A stretch of DNA of 64,000 nucleotides, taken from the NCBI RefSeq assembly GCF_003324165.1, contig NW_025407844.1:310001-374000 (forward strand), given 5' to 3'. The position numbers were made by a program, and so were the translations under genes. Below, one piece after another: positions 9,576 through 20,469 of the stretch (positions are counted from its first letter, which is position 1; the number at the start of each line of letters is the position of its first letter). The notes beneath the pieces were generated by a model that searched no databases, had not been told where the DNA came from, and saw only the letters and a program-made list of their open reading frames with translations. Origin of the DNA: Naegleria lovaniensis (Eukaryota; Heterolobosea; Eutetramitea; Acrasida; Naegleriidae).

Positions 9576-9750
9576 TTTTTTAAAGTGTTGTGCACTTTTG
9601 ATAATTCATTTTCAAAGGTAATCTTGAACCAATCAAACACAGAACACTTGGCCTTTCTGATACTGTTTCTCTTTCTCGATCGTTTTAAATTATTTCATGG
9701 TCCTCTGTTTGATGGTTCACTTTGTTTGACCTCACTCAAGCGCCAAAAAA

Positions 9751-11485
9751 ATGCTTCCACCATCAAACGGATCATCATCCGTTAATCCACAACAAGCAGG
9801 GGGCCAGCCAAATCCAAAATCAGTTGCACATATGGTTGCATCGGGTGGAATTCAACAACAAAATATGGGAAATTTATCATCATTGTCCATGTTAAGAGAC
9901 GTTCCTGGATCATCAAGTGGAAATTTATCATCACTGTCTATAAATTCTACTTCGTTAATACAATCGGATTCAAGTCTTTCTAGGTATTCTACATCACCAA
10001 ATCAATATGATCAATATTTACCAAAAAAGAAGAGAACATTTAATCATGAGAAATATTTTGTGATGGAATCAATTTTAATGAAAGATTCCAAGTCTACAGC
10101 AAATCCTGCAAGCTTGGCGAACGCTTCAAAGATTTACTTTGTGAACGACTTTTTCTCAAATATGGTGCACTTACAGCATGTCCTTCCAGATGTATTGGTG
10201 CAGCACATTTTCAGTTTTATTACATTTCCTCTTGCATCTTATTTGAAGCGTTTTTTTCATCATCAAAATAGACAATTTACATATGATTATCAACAACTCG
10301 TTTCAGAAAGTAAGAACGACCAAAATCTATTAATTCCTGATTTCATAAAAGAAAATGTAGTTCTCATTCAAACATGGAAGGTAGGTTTAATTTAAACGAC
10401 CATTGTGTGCATTTAAGCATTTAAACCATTAGGAAATAACAAAATTATTATTCGGAAAACGCAAAAAACAACTAGTTCAATCATCATCGGCAAGCATGGA
10501 CTGTACAGATGATCATACTGAGTCCAGTGTTGGCACAGCTTCAACACCTTTCTTATTGTGGCGCAATGTGGATTGCAGCGTTCAATCATGTTATGAATAT
10601 GACCAAGAAACTCCTCTGAACACGAAACAAATAAGAACGGTGCTATCTACATTCACTAAAATAATCTCTTTCGACTTTAGTGGAAATACTTCCTTCAATA
10701 ATAGATGTTTAAAATACCTAATGGCCAGAAGCCCTAATTTACAAAGTCTAAATGTGAAAGTCACTAGAGTTGATTACGATGGTTTTAACTACTTACTTAA
10801 CAAAACTGAGAATGGAGAGAAGTATAATGATACATTGAGGGAGTTAAAGTTAACAAAATTCTTAAGAGCAAGTATTCCTGCATCAGATTTCAACTTCTTC
10901 AGCAAGTTACGAAAATTACATTCTCTGGAAATGGTTAATCACCAATTAAATGAATCTCAAGTATTGTCCATCATTCAAGTGGACGCAGAAAATTATAGAC
11001 CATTCATACATCTAAATTTGAGCGGATGCCAGATTCCTACTGAGATTTCTAATGTAAAAACTCTCACTTCACTAGTGCTTGAAGATTGTAACATTACACC
11101 AGAGTTGGCCAAGTCATTACTCAACAACCTTCCTCGTCTCAAGCATCTTGATTTAAGCAAAAATAATGGATTGACACCAGACGTTTTTGAAAATATTTCT
11201 CAACATGAGTCGTTAAGTCACCTCAGGCTAACAGGAACAGATGTTTCAGACGAAGTTGTGAAAAATATTTCCAAGAATGGATCAATATCAATTCTTGATC
11301 TCGATTATACCAAGATCACTGTTAAGGGTATGAAATGCTTGTTTGGTGTTGGTCAAGAAGACAAACTGGTTGGCAAAATATCCTCCTCTCTATCCACTCT
11401 TTGTGTTCGTAATTGTGGACTCTCTCAAACCGAGTTGAAGAAGGAAATTCCTCTTCAAGGCAAAGCGTTCTCAATTAAATTATAA
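9751..11485 (+). CDS. F-box/leucine-rich repeat protein
   Basis: Probable substrate receptor of an SCF ubiquitin ligase. Exons 9751-10380 and 10433-11485 are joined across a 52-nt intron (GTAGGT...CATTAG, phase 0), giving 560 residues. The N-terminal ~130 residues are Ser/Asn/Gln-rich. An F-box lies at about 140-185 (LPDVLVQHIFSFITFPL). From about residue 290 there are leucine-rich repeats (LRELKLTKFL, FIHLNLSGCQIP, LKHLDLSKNNGLTP, LSHLRLTGTDVSDE, ISILDLDYTKIT). The substrate is unknown. It lies tail to tail with a second F-box/LRR-like gene, 9 bp between stops. Confidence 0.85.
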
Positions 11486-11494
11486 GAAAATAAT

Positions 11495-13852
11495 TTATTC
11501 ATCATCTTCCCAATCTTCGTCCTCTGAGGTTTGTTTTTTTTCAATTTGTTCCTCTTGTTCATCATCATCTCCATTCAGAGCATTCAACAGTAAATGGTGT
11601 ATCAAACTAATACCTTGATATTCGACTCGTTCAGCAATTTCTCCACTCACAAGTGCAACCGATGTTTCGAGCAGATCTTCAATTCTATCTTTGGAAAATT
11701 GTCTCACTTTAAGTTGGTCTGTTATTCTAGGAACTGTAATGTCAAGTATTAAGCTAAATTCGTCAACCTCCTGATGCTTCTTCTTCTTTTTCATGTGTGA
11801 TTCGATTAATTCAACGAGTTCTTCCATGCACAAGTTGTCCATATCAACGCCCTCTAATACGTTTCTTCCGTTCAATATTACCTCTTCCAAACTAGGAGAG
11901 TAACAAACAATAGCAATCATCAACTTGAGAGATATTAAGTGATGACCAATAGAATATTCCAAAGTCTCTAACCTTTTGAACATGTTTGCAAGTTTGAAAT
12001 TTTGCTGTTTCAACTCGCTTTTTTCAGCGTCACAAATGCACGGCCTCTTTTCCTCATAATATGGATCGATCAACGAAATACCTACAAGTTTTGAGGCACA
12101 CTTCGACTCTGATAAAACCTCAATGACTTGTCCTGATAAGTTACTGGAGAGTAATTGTAGATACACAATGTTGGGAGTATAAGACAATATTCTTGACAGT
12201 TCATCGTTACTACAAGTAATCAACAATTCTAATGACATGAGATTGGATAACAATGGAGAAATATTTGGTGATGGTGCTTCATAATTTTCTACGAGTTCTC
12301 TTCCTCTAAACTCTAGACATTGATATGAAAGTGATAATAAATTAGGAGTGAACTTGGCAACAATAGGAAGCAAACGTTTGACCATTGAATCACAAACCCA
12401 GAGGCTTTCTAAGCGTGGACAGAGTGGAAGGATGTAACTGAGAGTATCTTCATTCAGTCCACTGTCATTAATGTAAAACAAGTCAACGCCCTCTGTACCA
12501 TACGAAAGAGCTTTTAAGTTGGAATATTGACCTCCCGAAAGCAACTGTTTGAGTACTTGGTTTGTAACTGGCGTTCGTTTCAAAGAAAACTTTGTGATGG
12601 AGGTTGGTAAAACTAAACCTTCTAGACATTCGTCAATGTATCCATTTGATTCAGAAGGTTCGATTCCTTTCAACTTGAAGACCTTTAACTTGTTGGAATG
12701 TTGCACTGTGGATTGCAAGAAATTTCTTAACCATGTCCCATATAATATGTCTTTGATAACAAGAGTTTCCAAGCTTGGGAGTGCATTGGTGAGCGCTTGT
12801 ATTTCTGTGGAATTTAAAGTGTCCATATTGTCAGACCCACCAAATATTAACTTTTTCAACTTTGTGAGCTTTTTTTGGGAAGAGAGAGACATAATAGTGC
12901 TCACCAAGGATACAATACTAACACCTTCATCATTTTCAACTTGAATACTCTCGAGATGATCTGCATTATTCATAATAATTTCTTGAATGGCTTGTGACGT
13001 CTCACCAGTTGAGCGAATTCTTTCAACGAGTTTGATTTCAATATTTTTCAGCGCTGGATATTTGATCGATTTGAGATACTTTTGTGCATCTATTGTGCCT
13101 ACAGAGCGAATAATTAGGCTTTCCAATGTTGAAGACGATTGTGTTAATAAATTTGAAACGAATTCGCTCATAATATTCTTATTTTCTCCTTCAAGAACTC
13201 CACCAAGAATAATAGTAATATTTTTGAATTTAAAAGAGCCTTGCAACGCTTTCTTCATGCCATCTAGAGCATTGCTTGAAAAATTTGGAATCGATTCACC
13301 AGCTAGCTTTAAATTGAACTGTGTCAAAGATGGAGTTTGGCATAACAAGTCAACCAAATTGCTCAACACTATATTATTCTCTTTTTCGTTTAAAACCTCA
13401 TCAAAACTCCATTCAAACTCTAAAGTATGCAAATTTTTAAAGTTTGGAAGGTTCACTTGATTATTCCTCCTTTTGAATGAGTCTGAGAGCAAGGCTTCAC
13501 TCGACAATGTTAAACTTGTCCAGCTAGCACCAAAGCACTTCATAAATAAATTAGCATAGAACATTGGAGGAGGATCCCTCACAGAAGCCCATACATTATA
13601 TCCAGACCAAAACTTCTCACTTCTGCTCACTTGATAAAACTTGGAAGAAATAAAAGCCATTTCATTCAACACCTCCGATAATTCAAAACATGATAAAATA
13701 CTTTGCATGATCAAATCCGAGCTTTGAAGAATTTCTGCTTGATGGGATTGAGCCTTTTTGACCTTCTTGGGACGTGTGTTTAATGAAGAAGCAGCAGCGG
13801 AGCCTCCACCACGAGAAGCTTTAGATTTTGGTTGCGGCATTTTTCTTTTCAT
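11495..13852 (-). CDS. F-box-like/leucine-rich repeat protein, large
   Basis: A 785-residue single-exon protein. The basic N-terminus (MKRKMPQPKSKASRGG, KKVKKAQ) could be a nuclear signal. Residues about 45-90 resemble an F-box (LIMQSILSCFELSEVLNEM ... SEKFWSGYNVW). The rest is irregular leucine-rich repeats (LVIKDILYGTWLRNFL, NLLSLSYQCLEFRG, LMSLELLITCSNDELSRIL, LEEVILNGRNVL). The C-terminus is very acidic (QTSEDEDWEDDE). The F-box call is weaker than for the converging neighbour. Two tail-to-tail genes of the same architecture suggest an old inverted duplication or chance in an F-box-rich genome; the repeats are too divergent to decide by eye. Confidence 0.75.
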   Translation of the reverse strand: MKRKMPQPKSKASRGGGSAAASSLNTRPKKVKKAQSHQAEILQSSDLIMQSILSCFELSEVLNEMAFISSKFYQVSRSEKFWSGYNVWASVRDPPPMFYANLFMKCFGASWTSLTLSSEALLSDSFKRRNNQVNLPNFKNLHTLEFEWSFDEVLNEKENNIVLSNLVDLLCQTPSLTQFNLKLAGESIPNFSSNALDGMKKALQGSFKFKNITIILGGVLEGENKNIMSEFVSNLLTQSSSTLESLIIRSVGTIDAQKYLKSIKYPALKNIEIKLVERIRSTGETSQAIQEIIMNNADHLESIQVENDEGVSIVSLVSTIMSLSSQKKLTKLKKLIFGGSDNMDTLNSTEIQALTNALPSLETLVIKDILYGTWLRNFLQSTVQHSNKLKVFKLKGIEPSESNGYIDECLEGLVLPTSITKFSLKRTPVTNQVLKQLLSGGQYSNLKALSYGTEGVDLFYINDSGLNEDTLSYILPLCPRLESLWVCDSMVKRLLPIVAKFTPNLLSLSYQCLEFRGRELVENYEAPSPNISPLLSNLMSLELLITCSNDELSRILSYTPNIVYLQLLSSNLSGQVIEVLSESKCASKLVGISLIDPYYEEKRPCICDAEKSELKQQNFKLANMFKRLETLEYSIGHHLISLKLMIAIVCYSPSLEEVILNGRNVLEGVDMDNLCMEELVELIESHMKKKKKHQEVDEFSLILDITVPRITDQLKVRQFSKDRIEDLLETSVALVSGEIAERVEYQGISLIHHLLLNALNGDDDEQEEQIEKKQTSEDEDWEDDE

Positions 13853-14011
13853 TTTTTTTCTTGAACAAGAGAATTCATGAACGGTTTGAAAGTAAAGCCA
13901 GGATTAAGAAGTGAGAGTCATAATTGAATTCTTTCATTGTTTGTGTTGAATACTTGTGTTTTTATTGAATTCATTAGTGTTTGTGAGTTGTGTTGCACAG
14001 TTGTAAAAAAA

Positions 14012-16496
14012 ATGAATGATGGGGAGACATTGCTCCGACATCAAAGGTTTCGACAATTTCTTTCATCGTTTCAAGAGAATGTGAGTATGAAAGCGTACGA
14101 TGATAAACAGCATGGTTGATAACAATCATACATTCCGAATAATAATATTCAATCATTTTCAAATTTTCATCATCAACATTTTCTTTGATATGTACCAATA
14201 GGGTGAGAATATTTATCATACCCGATTAAAAGGATTACTATCTAAAACATCATCATTGCAACAACCACATACGAATGATTATTTTAGGCTAGTTGTGGAT
14301 TTGAATCATATTCGGGATTTTGACCCTGCACTTTGTTATAAATTACAGATGGAGCCTTCGAGTTGCATACCGACTTTTGAGCTGGCATTGAACGAGGAAA
14401 TACAAAGAATGGATAGCAAACATTTTGAAATGAATACATCATCTAGGAATTTTATAGGCCTTACAGGAAATGCAACTCATCACACATCTCCTAGGTTTTT
14501 GCAGTCTTGTCATATTGGAAAAATTGTCTGTATAGAAGGAATTATTACTAGTTGTAAGTGTTGTTAAATATGCTACTGATTTCAAGATTTTTATACAAAC
14601 TTGCCACACGTAGGCTCTTCGGTTTGCCAGAGATTACTAAGCTCGGTTCACTACTGTGAAGCTACAAAAAAGTTTTTGAAAGTGGAATACTCGAATAATA
14701 TTGCCTCAGATAATATATTTATTAATCCAATACCAGTGGAGGATTCTGAGGGAAATATTTTGGATTTTGAATTTGGACTTTCAGATTTTGTGGACACTCA
14801 AAAGATTGTTTTACAAGATTTACCAGAGAAATCTCCTGTTGGGCAGCTTCCCAGATCTGTGGAATGTATCCTTGAATGTGATTTATGCGATACAATTAAG
14901 CCTGGTGATAGAGTTAAAGTTTATGGAATTTACAAAGTTCTGTCGATACCAGGTCAATCAAATAGAAAACAATCTGTCGCCAAAGTTGCCTTAATAGCAA
15001 ATAACATTGACAAAATTAGAGGATACATTTCTCCCCTAAATGACATATCTGTCAAAGATGGCGTATTAATTCATCAACTCTCTCAATGTCCAAATATTTT
15101 TGACATTTTATCCAATTCTGTTGCTCCTTCAATATATGGACATGATATAATCAAAAAAGCTCTCCTTCTTTTAATGCTTAGTGGTGTTGAAAAGGAATTT
15201 GAAGACACGTGTACGAAAATACGAGGTAATATCAATGTTTTACTCATTGGAGATCCTTCAACAGCAAAATCTCAATTTTTACGATTTGTGTTGAACACGT
15301 CACCGTTGGCGATTTCTGCAAATGCAAGATCTTCAAGCGGAGTAGGTTTAACAGCAGCAATTGTTTCAGACTCTTCAACGAATGAAAGAACCCTTCAAGC
15401 AGGTGCCATGGTATTAGCAGATAGAGGAATTGTTTGCATTGATGAGCTAGACAAAATGACTGATGTCGAGCGAGTTCACATGCATGAAGTGATGGAGCAA
15501 CAGACGTTTTCAGTATTCAAAGCTGGTATTGCGGTAACTCTGAACGCCAGATGCTCTGTACTCGCTGCATGCAATCCAATCTATGGCAAATATGATAGAA
15601 GTATATCTATTCAGAGAAATATTCAACTTCCAGATTCTCTCCTCTCCCGTTTTGACCTTGTATTTGTACTCACTGATGACAACGACTCCCTTCTCGATAG
15701 AGAAATTGCTACCCATGTCCTTTCCTCTCACAAATATTTCCATGATTCATTCAAGCAAGATCTTCTTAAAGACGAATTGAATAGTACTCTCTTCTCTATT
15801 AAGAAGGACTGTGCTGATGAAATTAGCTACTCTGATGCTGAAAATATTATCAAAAAATCAGAGAATTTTGATCCATCCCTTTTTGTTCCCCTTAATATCC
15901 TTAAAAAGTATATTCAATATGCCAAATCCAAACATTTCCCAACTCTCAATGACAAATCCAGAGAAATGATTTCACAAAAATATGTACAGTTACGAAATCA
16001 GTTCATGAATGTAAATAGCCAAAGAAAGACATATGCACCCATCACTCCTAGAACTCTAGAATCTCTCATTCGCTTGTCCTCAGCTCTTGCAAAACTCCAT
16101 TTACGTGATGAAATCATCGAACAAGATGTTGAAATGATTTTTAACATCTTTGATAGCAGTTTAGATTATTTAAATTGTGGAATGAAACGTCAGCAAATGA
16201 TGACTCTGTCTCAGCTTCCATCCAAGAAGAAGAAGAAGAAACAAGACTCATTGGATAACAAAAATAGTACACCTCCAAATTTTGATTATGTTTCGTACTT
16301 GAGAAGTCATTTGATAAGAAAGACACATAGTGGATCCATTCCGCTTCACGAATTTAAACAATTCATTCTTGGGCAGACTCCAAAAATGGTGGAAGAAGAT
16401 GTATTGGATTTAGCTCTGCAACAATTTCACGAGCAAGGATTTTGTGTACTGAGTCCAGACATGAACAATGTGCCCACGATTTACAGATTTTCGTGA
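14012..16496 (+). CDS. MCM3: MCM3, subunit of the MCM2-7 replicative helicase
   Basis: Part of the CMG helicase at DNA replication forks. Three exons, 14012-14080, 14202-14553 and 14614-16496, with introns of 121 and 60 nt, join to 767 residues. The second junction restores ITSCSSVCQRLLSSVHYC, which matches the MCM3-type N-domain. AAA+ motifs: Walker A GDPSTAKS near residue 353, Walker B CIDELDKM near 415 (most MCMs have DEFDKM), and the arginine finger LLSRFDLVF near 483. The block ANARSSSGVGLTAAIVSD is MCM3-like rather than MCM2/4/5/6/7. The basic KKKKKK stretch near residue 660 may be a nuclear signal. The start follows A7. Confidence 0.93.
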
Positions 16497-16602
16497 ATTT
16501 TTAGAGAAAGCGTTTTTGGAAATCATGAATTGGACATTTCAGGAATTTCCCTTATTTGCTGTTCGTTTGTGTCAGCCTTATTAACGACCAAACTATAAAA
16601 GA

Positions 16603-17274
16603 ATGCAAGCATCCAATAACAGTTTGAATTCAAGCCACTTTTTCAACTGTTTTCTCAGTCTGAATAACACTGATGATCAAGAGGACTTTGATGGGTTTGA
16701 TCTGTTGTTTGGAAGTGGTTTTAGTGATGAGCAGAGCACGTCAACCTATTCCACAGACTCCAATCAGCAGTGTCAACTCTATCCTCAAGTTCCCCAAACC
16801 CCTCAAACTATGATGGTTTCAAACCAATCAAATCTGATGTCATCCCCATCAACACAGACATATCTGTCCTACCCATTTGGTCAGCAGCAAACTAATTTCG
16901 TGGATTCGAATTGCATGTTTTCAACATCGCCACTCCCACCTTCCCAATTGCAAATGTCTGTATCGTCAGGCCCGTTCGATCGATCAGAGCCCTTGGTGTA
17001 TTTTGAACAACAAGCAAGTACATTCACCATGTTGCCAGGCTTTCAACCACCTTGTAATTCTATCATCAATCAAGTAAGCAACGCCAACACATGTCCTCCA
17101 TCTGGCTGCAACACAGCCTTATCAGAGGAAGAATTAAAGTCGTTTATTGCGTCAGAATGCCAAAAGATCATTGATCGTAATTGGGCAACACTTCCCCCCT
17201 TAAAAGCCCAAGCAACCAAGAAAAGAGACAAGTTCGATCTTGAGACAGCAATCAAGAAAAAACTAAAGAATTAG
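16603..17274 (+). CDS. Hypothetical Q/S-rich protein with acidic N-terminus
   Basis: No family recognised. A 223-residue single exon. Residues about 20-45 are acidic and hydrophobic (DDQEDFDGFDLLFGSGF), the middle is Gln/Ser/Thr/Pro-rich, and the last ~55 residues look helical and end basic (EEELKSFIASECQKIIDR, AIKKKLKN). This layout resembles a transcriptional co-activator, but nothing identifies a DNA-binding domain, so that is speculation. It lies 38 bp from the stop of the converging eL13 gene. Confidence 0.6.
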   Translation: MQASNNSLNSSHFFNCFLSLNNTDDQEDFDGFDLLFGSGFSDEQSTSTYSTDSNQQCQLYPQVPQTPQTMMVSNQSNLMSSPSTQTYLSYPFGQQQTNFVDSNCMFSTSPLPPSQLQMSVSSGPFDRSEPLVYFEQQASTFTMLPGFQPPCNSIINQVSNANTCPPSGCNTALSEEELKSFIASECQKIIDRNWATLPPLKAQATKKRDKFDLETAIKKKLKN

Positions 17275-17312
17275 AATTTAAAATTATTTTGGTGTTATTA
17301 ATATTTAAGTGC

Positions 17313-17960
17313 TTATTGATCGTCAGTGGCAACAGTTCCTTGTGGGGCTTGAGTGGCAACCTTGTTCTTCTTCTTTTGGAGGTAGCTGTATTGCTTAATT
17401 GACTTTCTGGCCTTGACAATTGCTCTAACAGCGCTAGACTCCTTATCTTGCTTTGTAATTTCTCTTGTTTCAACTGCAGCGACAACCTTCTTGATTGGCA
17501 AAACAGTACCCTTGACTTGGGATTCAACCTTAGTGACTTGGCTGTCAGCAATTGGTCCCTTCTTGAGAGTACCCTTTTGTCTTGGGAACAAGACAATTCT
17601 TTGCTTGTATTCTTGGAGTCTTTGAACGTTGGATTGGAGTCTCTCTTCGCTCAAATCTCTTCTTCTGGTGTCAATAGCAATACCAACAGTCTTGGCGAAT
17701 TGGAGAGGAATACCAGCTTGCTTCAATTCCTCAACGGAGAAACCTCTTCCCAAACTAACTCTTCTGTTATATCTTCTTCCGGAAAGTCTGACAACAGGAC
17801 GTAACAATTCAGTTGGGCGTGGGAAAACATTCTTAGCCTTCTTGATTCTCAATTCTTGTCTCTTCTTGGCCTTGGCTGGCTGATCGAAGAACAACTTGGT
17901 TCTGTTAGTCCATTGCTTCTTCCACTTTGATTGTGGCACTGCGTTGTTGTGGCTGACCAT
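17313..17960 (-). CDS. RPL13: 60S ribosomal protein eL13
   Basis: Large-subunit protein found in eukaryotes and some archaea. The 215-residue single exon follows the family order: N-terminal WKKQWTNRTKLFFDQPAKAKKR, trimmed here to KLFFDQPAKAKKRQELR; PRPTELLRPVVR; GRGFSVEELKQAGIP; AKTVGIAIDTRRRDLSEE; NVQRLQEYKQRIVLFPR. Length matches the usual ~210. Highly basic throughout. Its start (CACAATGG) lacks the A-run common nearby. No intron is seen after the start, though ribosomal protein genes often have one there. Confidence 0.97.
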   Translation of the reverse strand: MVSHNNAVPQSKWKKQWTNRTKLFFDQPAKAKKRQELRIKKAKNVFPRPTELLRPVVRLSGRRYNRRVSLGRGFSVEELKQAGIPLQFAKTVGIAIDTRRRDLSEERLQSNVQRLQEYKQRIVLFPRQKGTLKKGPIADSQVTKVESQVKGTVLPIKKVVAAVETREITKQDKESSAVRAIVKARKSIKQYSYLQKKKNKVATQAPQGTVATDDQ

Positions 17961-18787
17961 TGTGTTTCTGAGTGTTCAAACAAGATTTGTGTGAATGTCA
18001 GTATGAAAATTTGAGAATAATAATAATAATGAGTAAAAAATGCGTGAGTAATAGGTACCTTTTGACGTATTTTTTTTCGACAAATTTTTTCAAAAAACCA
18101 GTCAACCTAAACTAAATACTTTACAATGTAAGCTATGGTTTGGCAAGGCCGATGGTTTGAAGAGGTGCACATCTATAACCAAGAGAGCAAACAACACATC
18201 TTCCTCACACCAAGTTGGGCTATATTGTTGTACGCTGTTCAATTCTAAATGGATTGTGTCACTACTCAATTGTTTCTGCAGCTTGATTGAATTCTTGAGA
18301 CATTCGATATTTATGAAAGTGGTGAACATAGAAGGAATGAATGGCGTTCTTCAATAAATCTTTTACACCACCAAGTCAGTTTCGTTCCAGCACAAACAAA
18401 TCTTCGGAGAATAAGAATCCATTCAAATCAAAAATAATTTTCTTCATCTCTCTCACACGGCACGCGCTGTTGAAGCGAAAAAAGTATTTCTTTGAAAGAA
18501 GACCAACACACGAAAGAAATTCAACAACGTCAGTGTTTGGCCATTGTTACAATAATTTCATTTGCAACTCTAGAGCATTCCGAATTGAGTAGAATTAACA
18601 AAGAAAGGGATTTTTCTATTATTTAATAATTTTCTTTTCCTCTTTGACCTACCCTTTACAATTCCGATCATTTATTCATTCATCGTTATTTCCGTTATTT
18701 GAAGAGTTTTCTACAAGCAAACCACCATTTCATCACCATCATCATCATCATCATCACACTAAATTAACTTCTCAACACCCATTTTCC
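17961..18787. other. Intergenic region between eL13 and aspartate aminotransferase, unresolved
   Basis: About 830 bp between divergent genes. Several frames of 60-83 codons exist on both strands but overlap each other and match nothing I know. A minus-strand frame at about 18455-18270 begins KKIIFDLNGFLFSEDLF, is cut by a TGA, then continues KDLLKNAIHSFYVHHFHKY. It might be a small spliced gene, but no good splice pair fits. The 3' part (18644-18787) is open in frame with the aminotransferase and includes a CAT/CAC run. Confidence 0.4.
18731..18757 (+). repeat. CAT/CAC trinucleotide run
   Basis: Nine consecutive CAT or CAC triplets ahead of the aminotransferase start. In the aminotransferase frame they would read nine His, but the most upstream ATG in that frame (18788) lies after them, so they are probably untranslated. 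Confidence 0.8.
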
Positions 18788-20233
18788 ATGAATACCCAAC
18801 AAGTAACAACCAGCCAACAAGTCCACAGGAGAATTGAAACCCTTGCGAATCATGTCCTCGTGTCTAATAACAGTCGGAGCGAAGAACTTTACGATCAAAA
18901 AATTTTCCATCATTGCCCTTCGCAAGCAAGCTTGAGCGTACATTGCACTTCAGGTAACAGCAATCAAAAACCGATCAACAAGACATCATCCTCCTCTACC
19001 ACAAATAATACCAACAAAATGACCAGTATTTTCGGTACTATTCCTATGGCTCCAAGAGATCCAATCTTGGGATTGAATGAGTCTTTCAAAGAAGACTCCT
19101 CTCCAAACAAAGTTAATTTGGGTGTGGGAGCTTACCGAACAGAGGAAGGAAAGCCAATGGTATTGAGTGTTGTAAGAAAGGTAGAACAAATGATTCTTGA
19201 TCAGAATTTGGACAAGGAATACATTCCACAAGATGGATTGGAAGCTTTTAGAAAAGTCTCTCCCAAGTTAATGTTCGGTTTTGACTGCAAAGCTATCGAG
19301 GAAGGAAGAGTGGTTTGTGTTCAATCCATCTCTGGGACCGGTGCTTTGAGATTAGGAGTTGAATTTATTGCTAAATTCTTACCACCAGGAACTGCATTGT
19401 ATGTCAGCAACCCAACTTGGTCCAATCACATTCAAATTTGTCAATCTGCTGGAGTTCCTGTCGGATATTACAGATATTTTGATAGTAAGACAAATGGCTT
19501 AGCATTTGATGACATGATTCATGATTTGAAGACCATTCCAAACAAGTCTGTAATTCTTTTGCATGCCTGTGCTCACAATCCAACTGGTGTTGATCCAACT
19601 CCTGAACAATGGTCAGTCATTGCTGATGTTATCCAACAAAAGGGTCACTTTACATTCTTTGACAGTGCTTATCAAGGATTTGCTAGTGGTGACCTGGATA
19701 AGGATGCATTTGCTATTAGAATGTTTGTGGACCGTGGTATTGAAATGATGGCTTCTCAAAGCTATGCCAAGAATTTCGGTCTTTATGGTGAAAGAATTGG
19801 TGCATTGAACTTTGTTGTATCTAATCCTGAAACTGCAAAGCAAATTCAATCTCAAATGAAGGTCATTGTTAGATGCCTTTATTCCTCACCATCATTGCAA
19901 GGTGCAAGAATTGTTGCCATGACATTGAATAGTCCAGAATTGTTCCAATTATGGAAGAAAGAACTAGTAATGATGAGTGACAGAATTAAGGAAATGAGAC
20001 AATTACTTTTTGACGCCTTACAAAAGAGAGGAACCCCTGGAAAGTGGACTCACATTCTTGAACAAATTGGAATGTTTTCATTCACTGGTCTTCAAAAGAA
20101 GCATGTACAAGTTTTGATTGAGAAATACCACATTTATCTCACTGATAATGGTCGTATTTCCATGTGTGGCCTGAATAGAAAGAATGTGGATTATGTTGCT
20201 GATGCTATTGATTATGTTGTTAGAAATTGTTAA
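18788..20233 (+). CDS. Aspartate aminotransferase
   Basis: PLP enzyme that exchanges amino groups between aspartate/2-oxoglutarate and oxaloacetate/glutamate. Fold-type I, aminotransferase subfamily Ia-alpha as in animals. The core starts at SIFGTIPMAPRDPILGLNE and shows KVNLGVGAYRTEEGKP, SISGTGALRLG, HACAHNPTGVDPTPEQW (Asn-Pro-Thr-Gly), SQSYAKNFGLYGER with the PLP lysine, and TDNGRISMCGLN with the substrate arginine. From the ATG at 18788 it has 481 residues, about 78 more than the core at the N-terminus (Ser/Asn/Gln-rich). That extension could be a targeting sequence; an internal ATG at 19019 (ACAAAATGACC) would give a cytosolic form of about 404 residues. Confidence 0.93.
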   Translation: MNTQQVTTSQQVHRRIETLANHVLVSNNSRSEELYDQKIFHHCPSQASLSVHCTSGNSNQKPINKTSSSSTTNNTNKMTSIFGTIPMAPRDPILGLNESFKEDSSPNKVNLGVGAYRTEEGKPMVLSVVRKVEQMILDQNLDKEYIPQDGLEAFRKVSPKLMFGFDCKAIEEGRVVCVQSISGTGALRLGVEFIAKFLPPGTALYVSNPTWSNHIQICQSAGVPVGYYRYFDSKTNGLAFDDMIHDLKTIPNKSVILLHACAHNPTGVDPTPEQWSVIADVIQQKGHFTFFDSAYQGFASGDLDKDAFAIRMFVDRGIEMMASQSYAKNFGLYGERIGALNFVVSNPETAKQIQSQMKVIVRCLYSSPSLQGARIVAMTLNSPELFQLWKKELVMMSDRIKEMRQLLFDALQKRGTPGKWTHILEQIGMFSFTGLQKKHVQVLIEKYHIYLTDNGRISMCGLNRKNVDYVADAIDYVVRNC

Positions 20234-20469
20234 TGCACACTAACATCCCAAATTTTCATAACATTGTATTTCATTATTGACCTTGTACACTTTATCCATT
20301 ATTTATTAAATTGAAACTTTGTTGACAGATTTGCATTTACTTGAATTCGATTCGAAAACAGTACTCACTACTTTCCGAAAAAAGTGGATCACAATGAGAC
20401 ACTCTATTCCGAATTCCGTACCTGTATGGTAGTTGTGTAATGAATAACAAAGCGTTCTGAACGTATCAT

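Noticed and set aside
14601-14613. Start of MCM3 exon 3 as an independent start codon
   Set aside because: It lies inside a GTAAGT...GTAG intron; splicing restores the conserved N-domain.
18731-18757. Poly-His run that looks like an affinity tag or vector sequence
   Set aside because: It is a CAT/CAC microsatellite ahead of the first ATG, with no other vector sequence nearby; trinucleotide runs are common in this genome.
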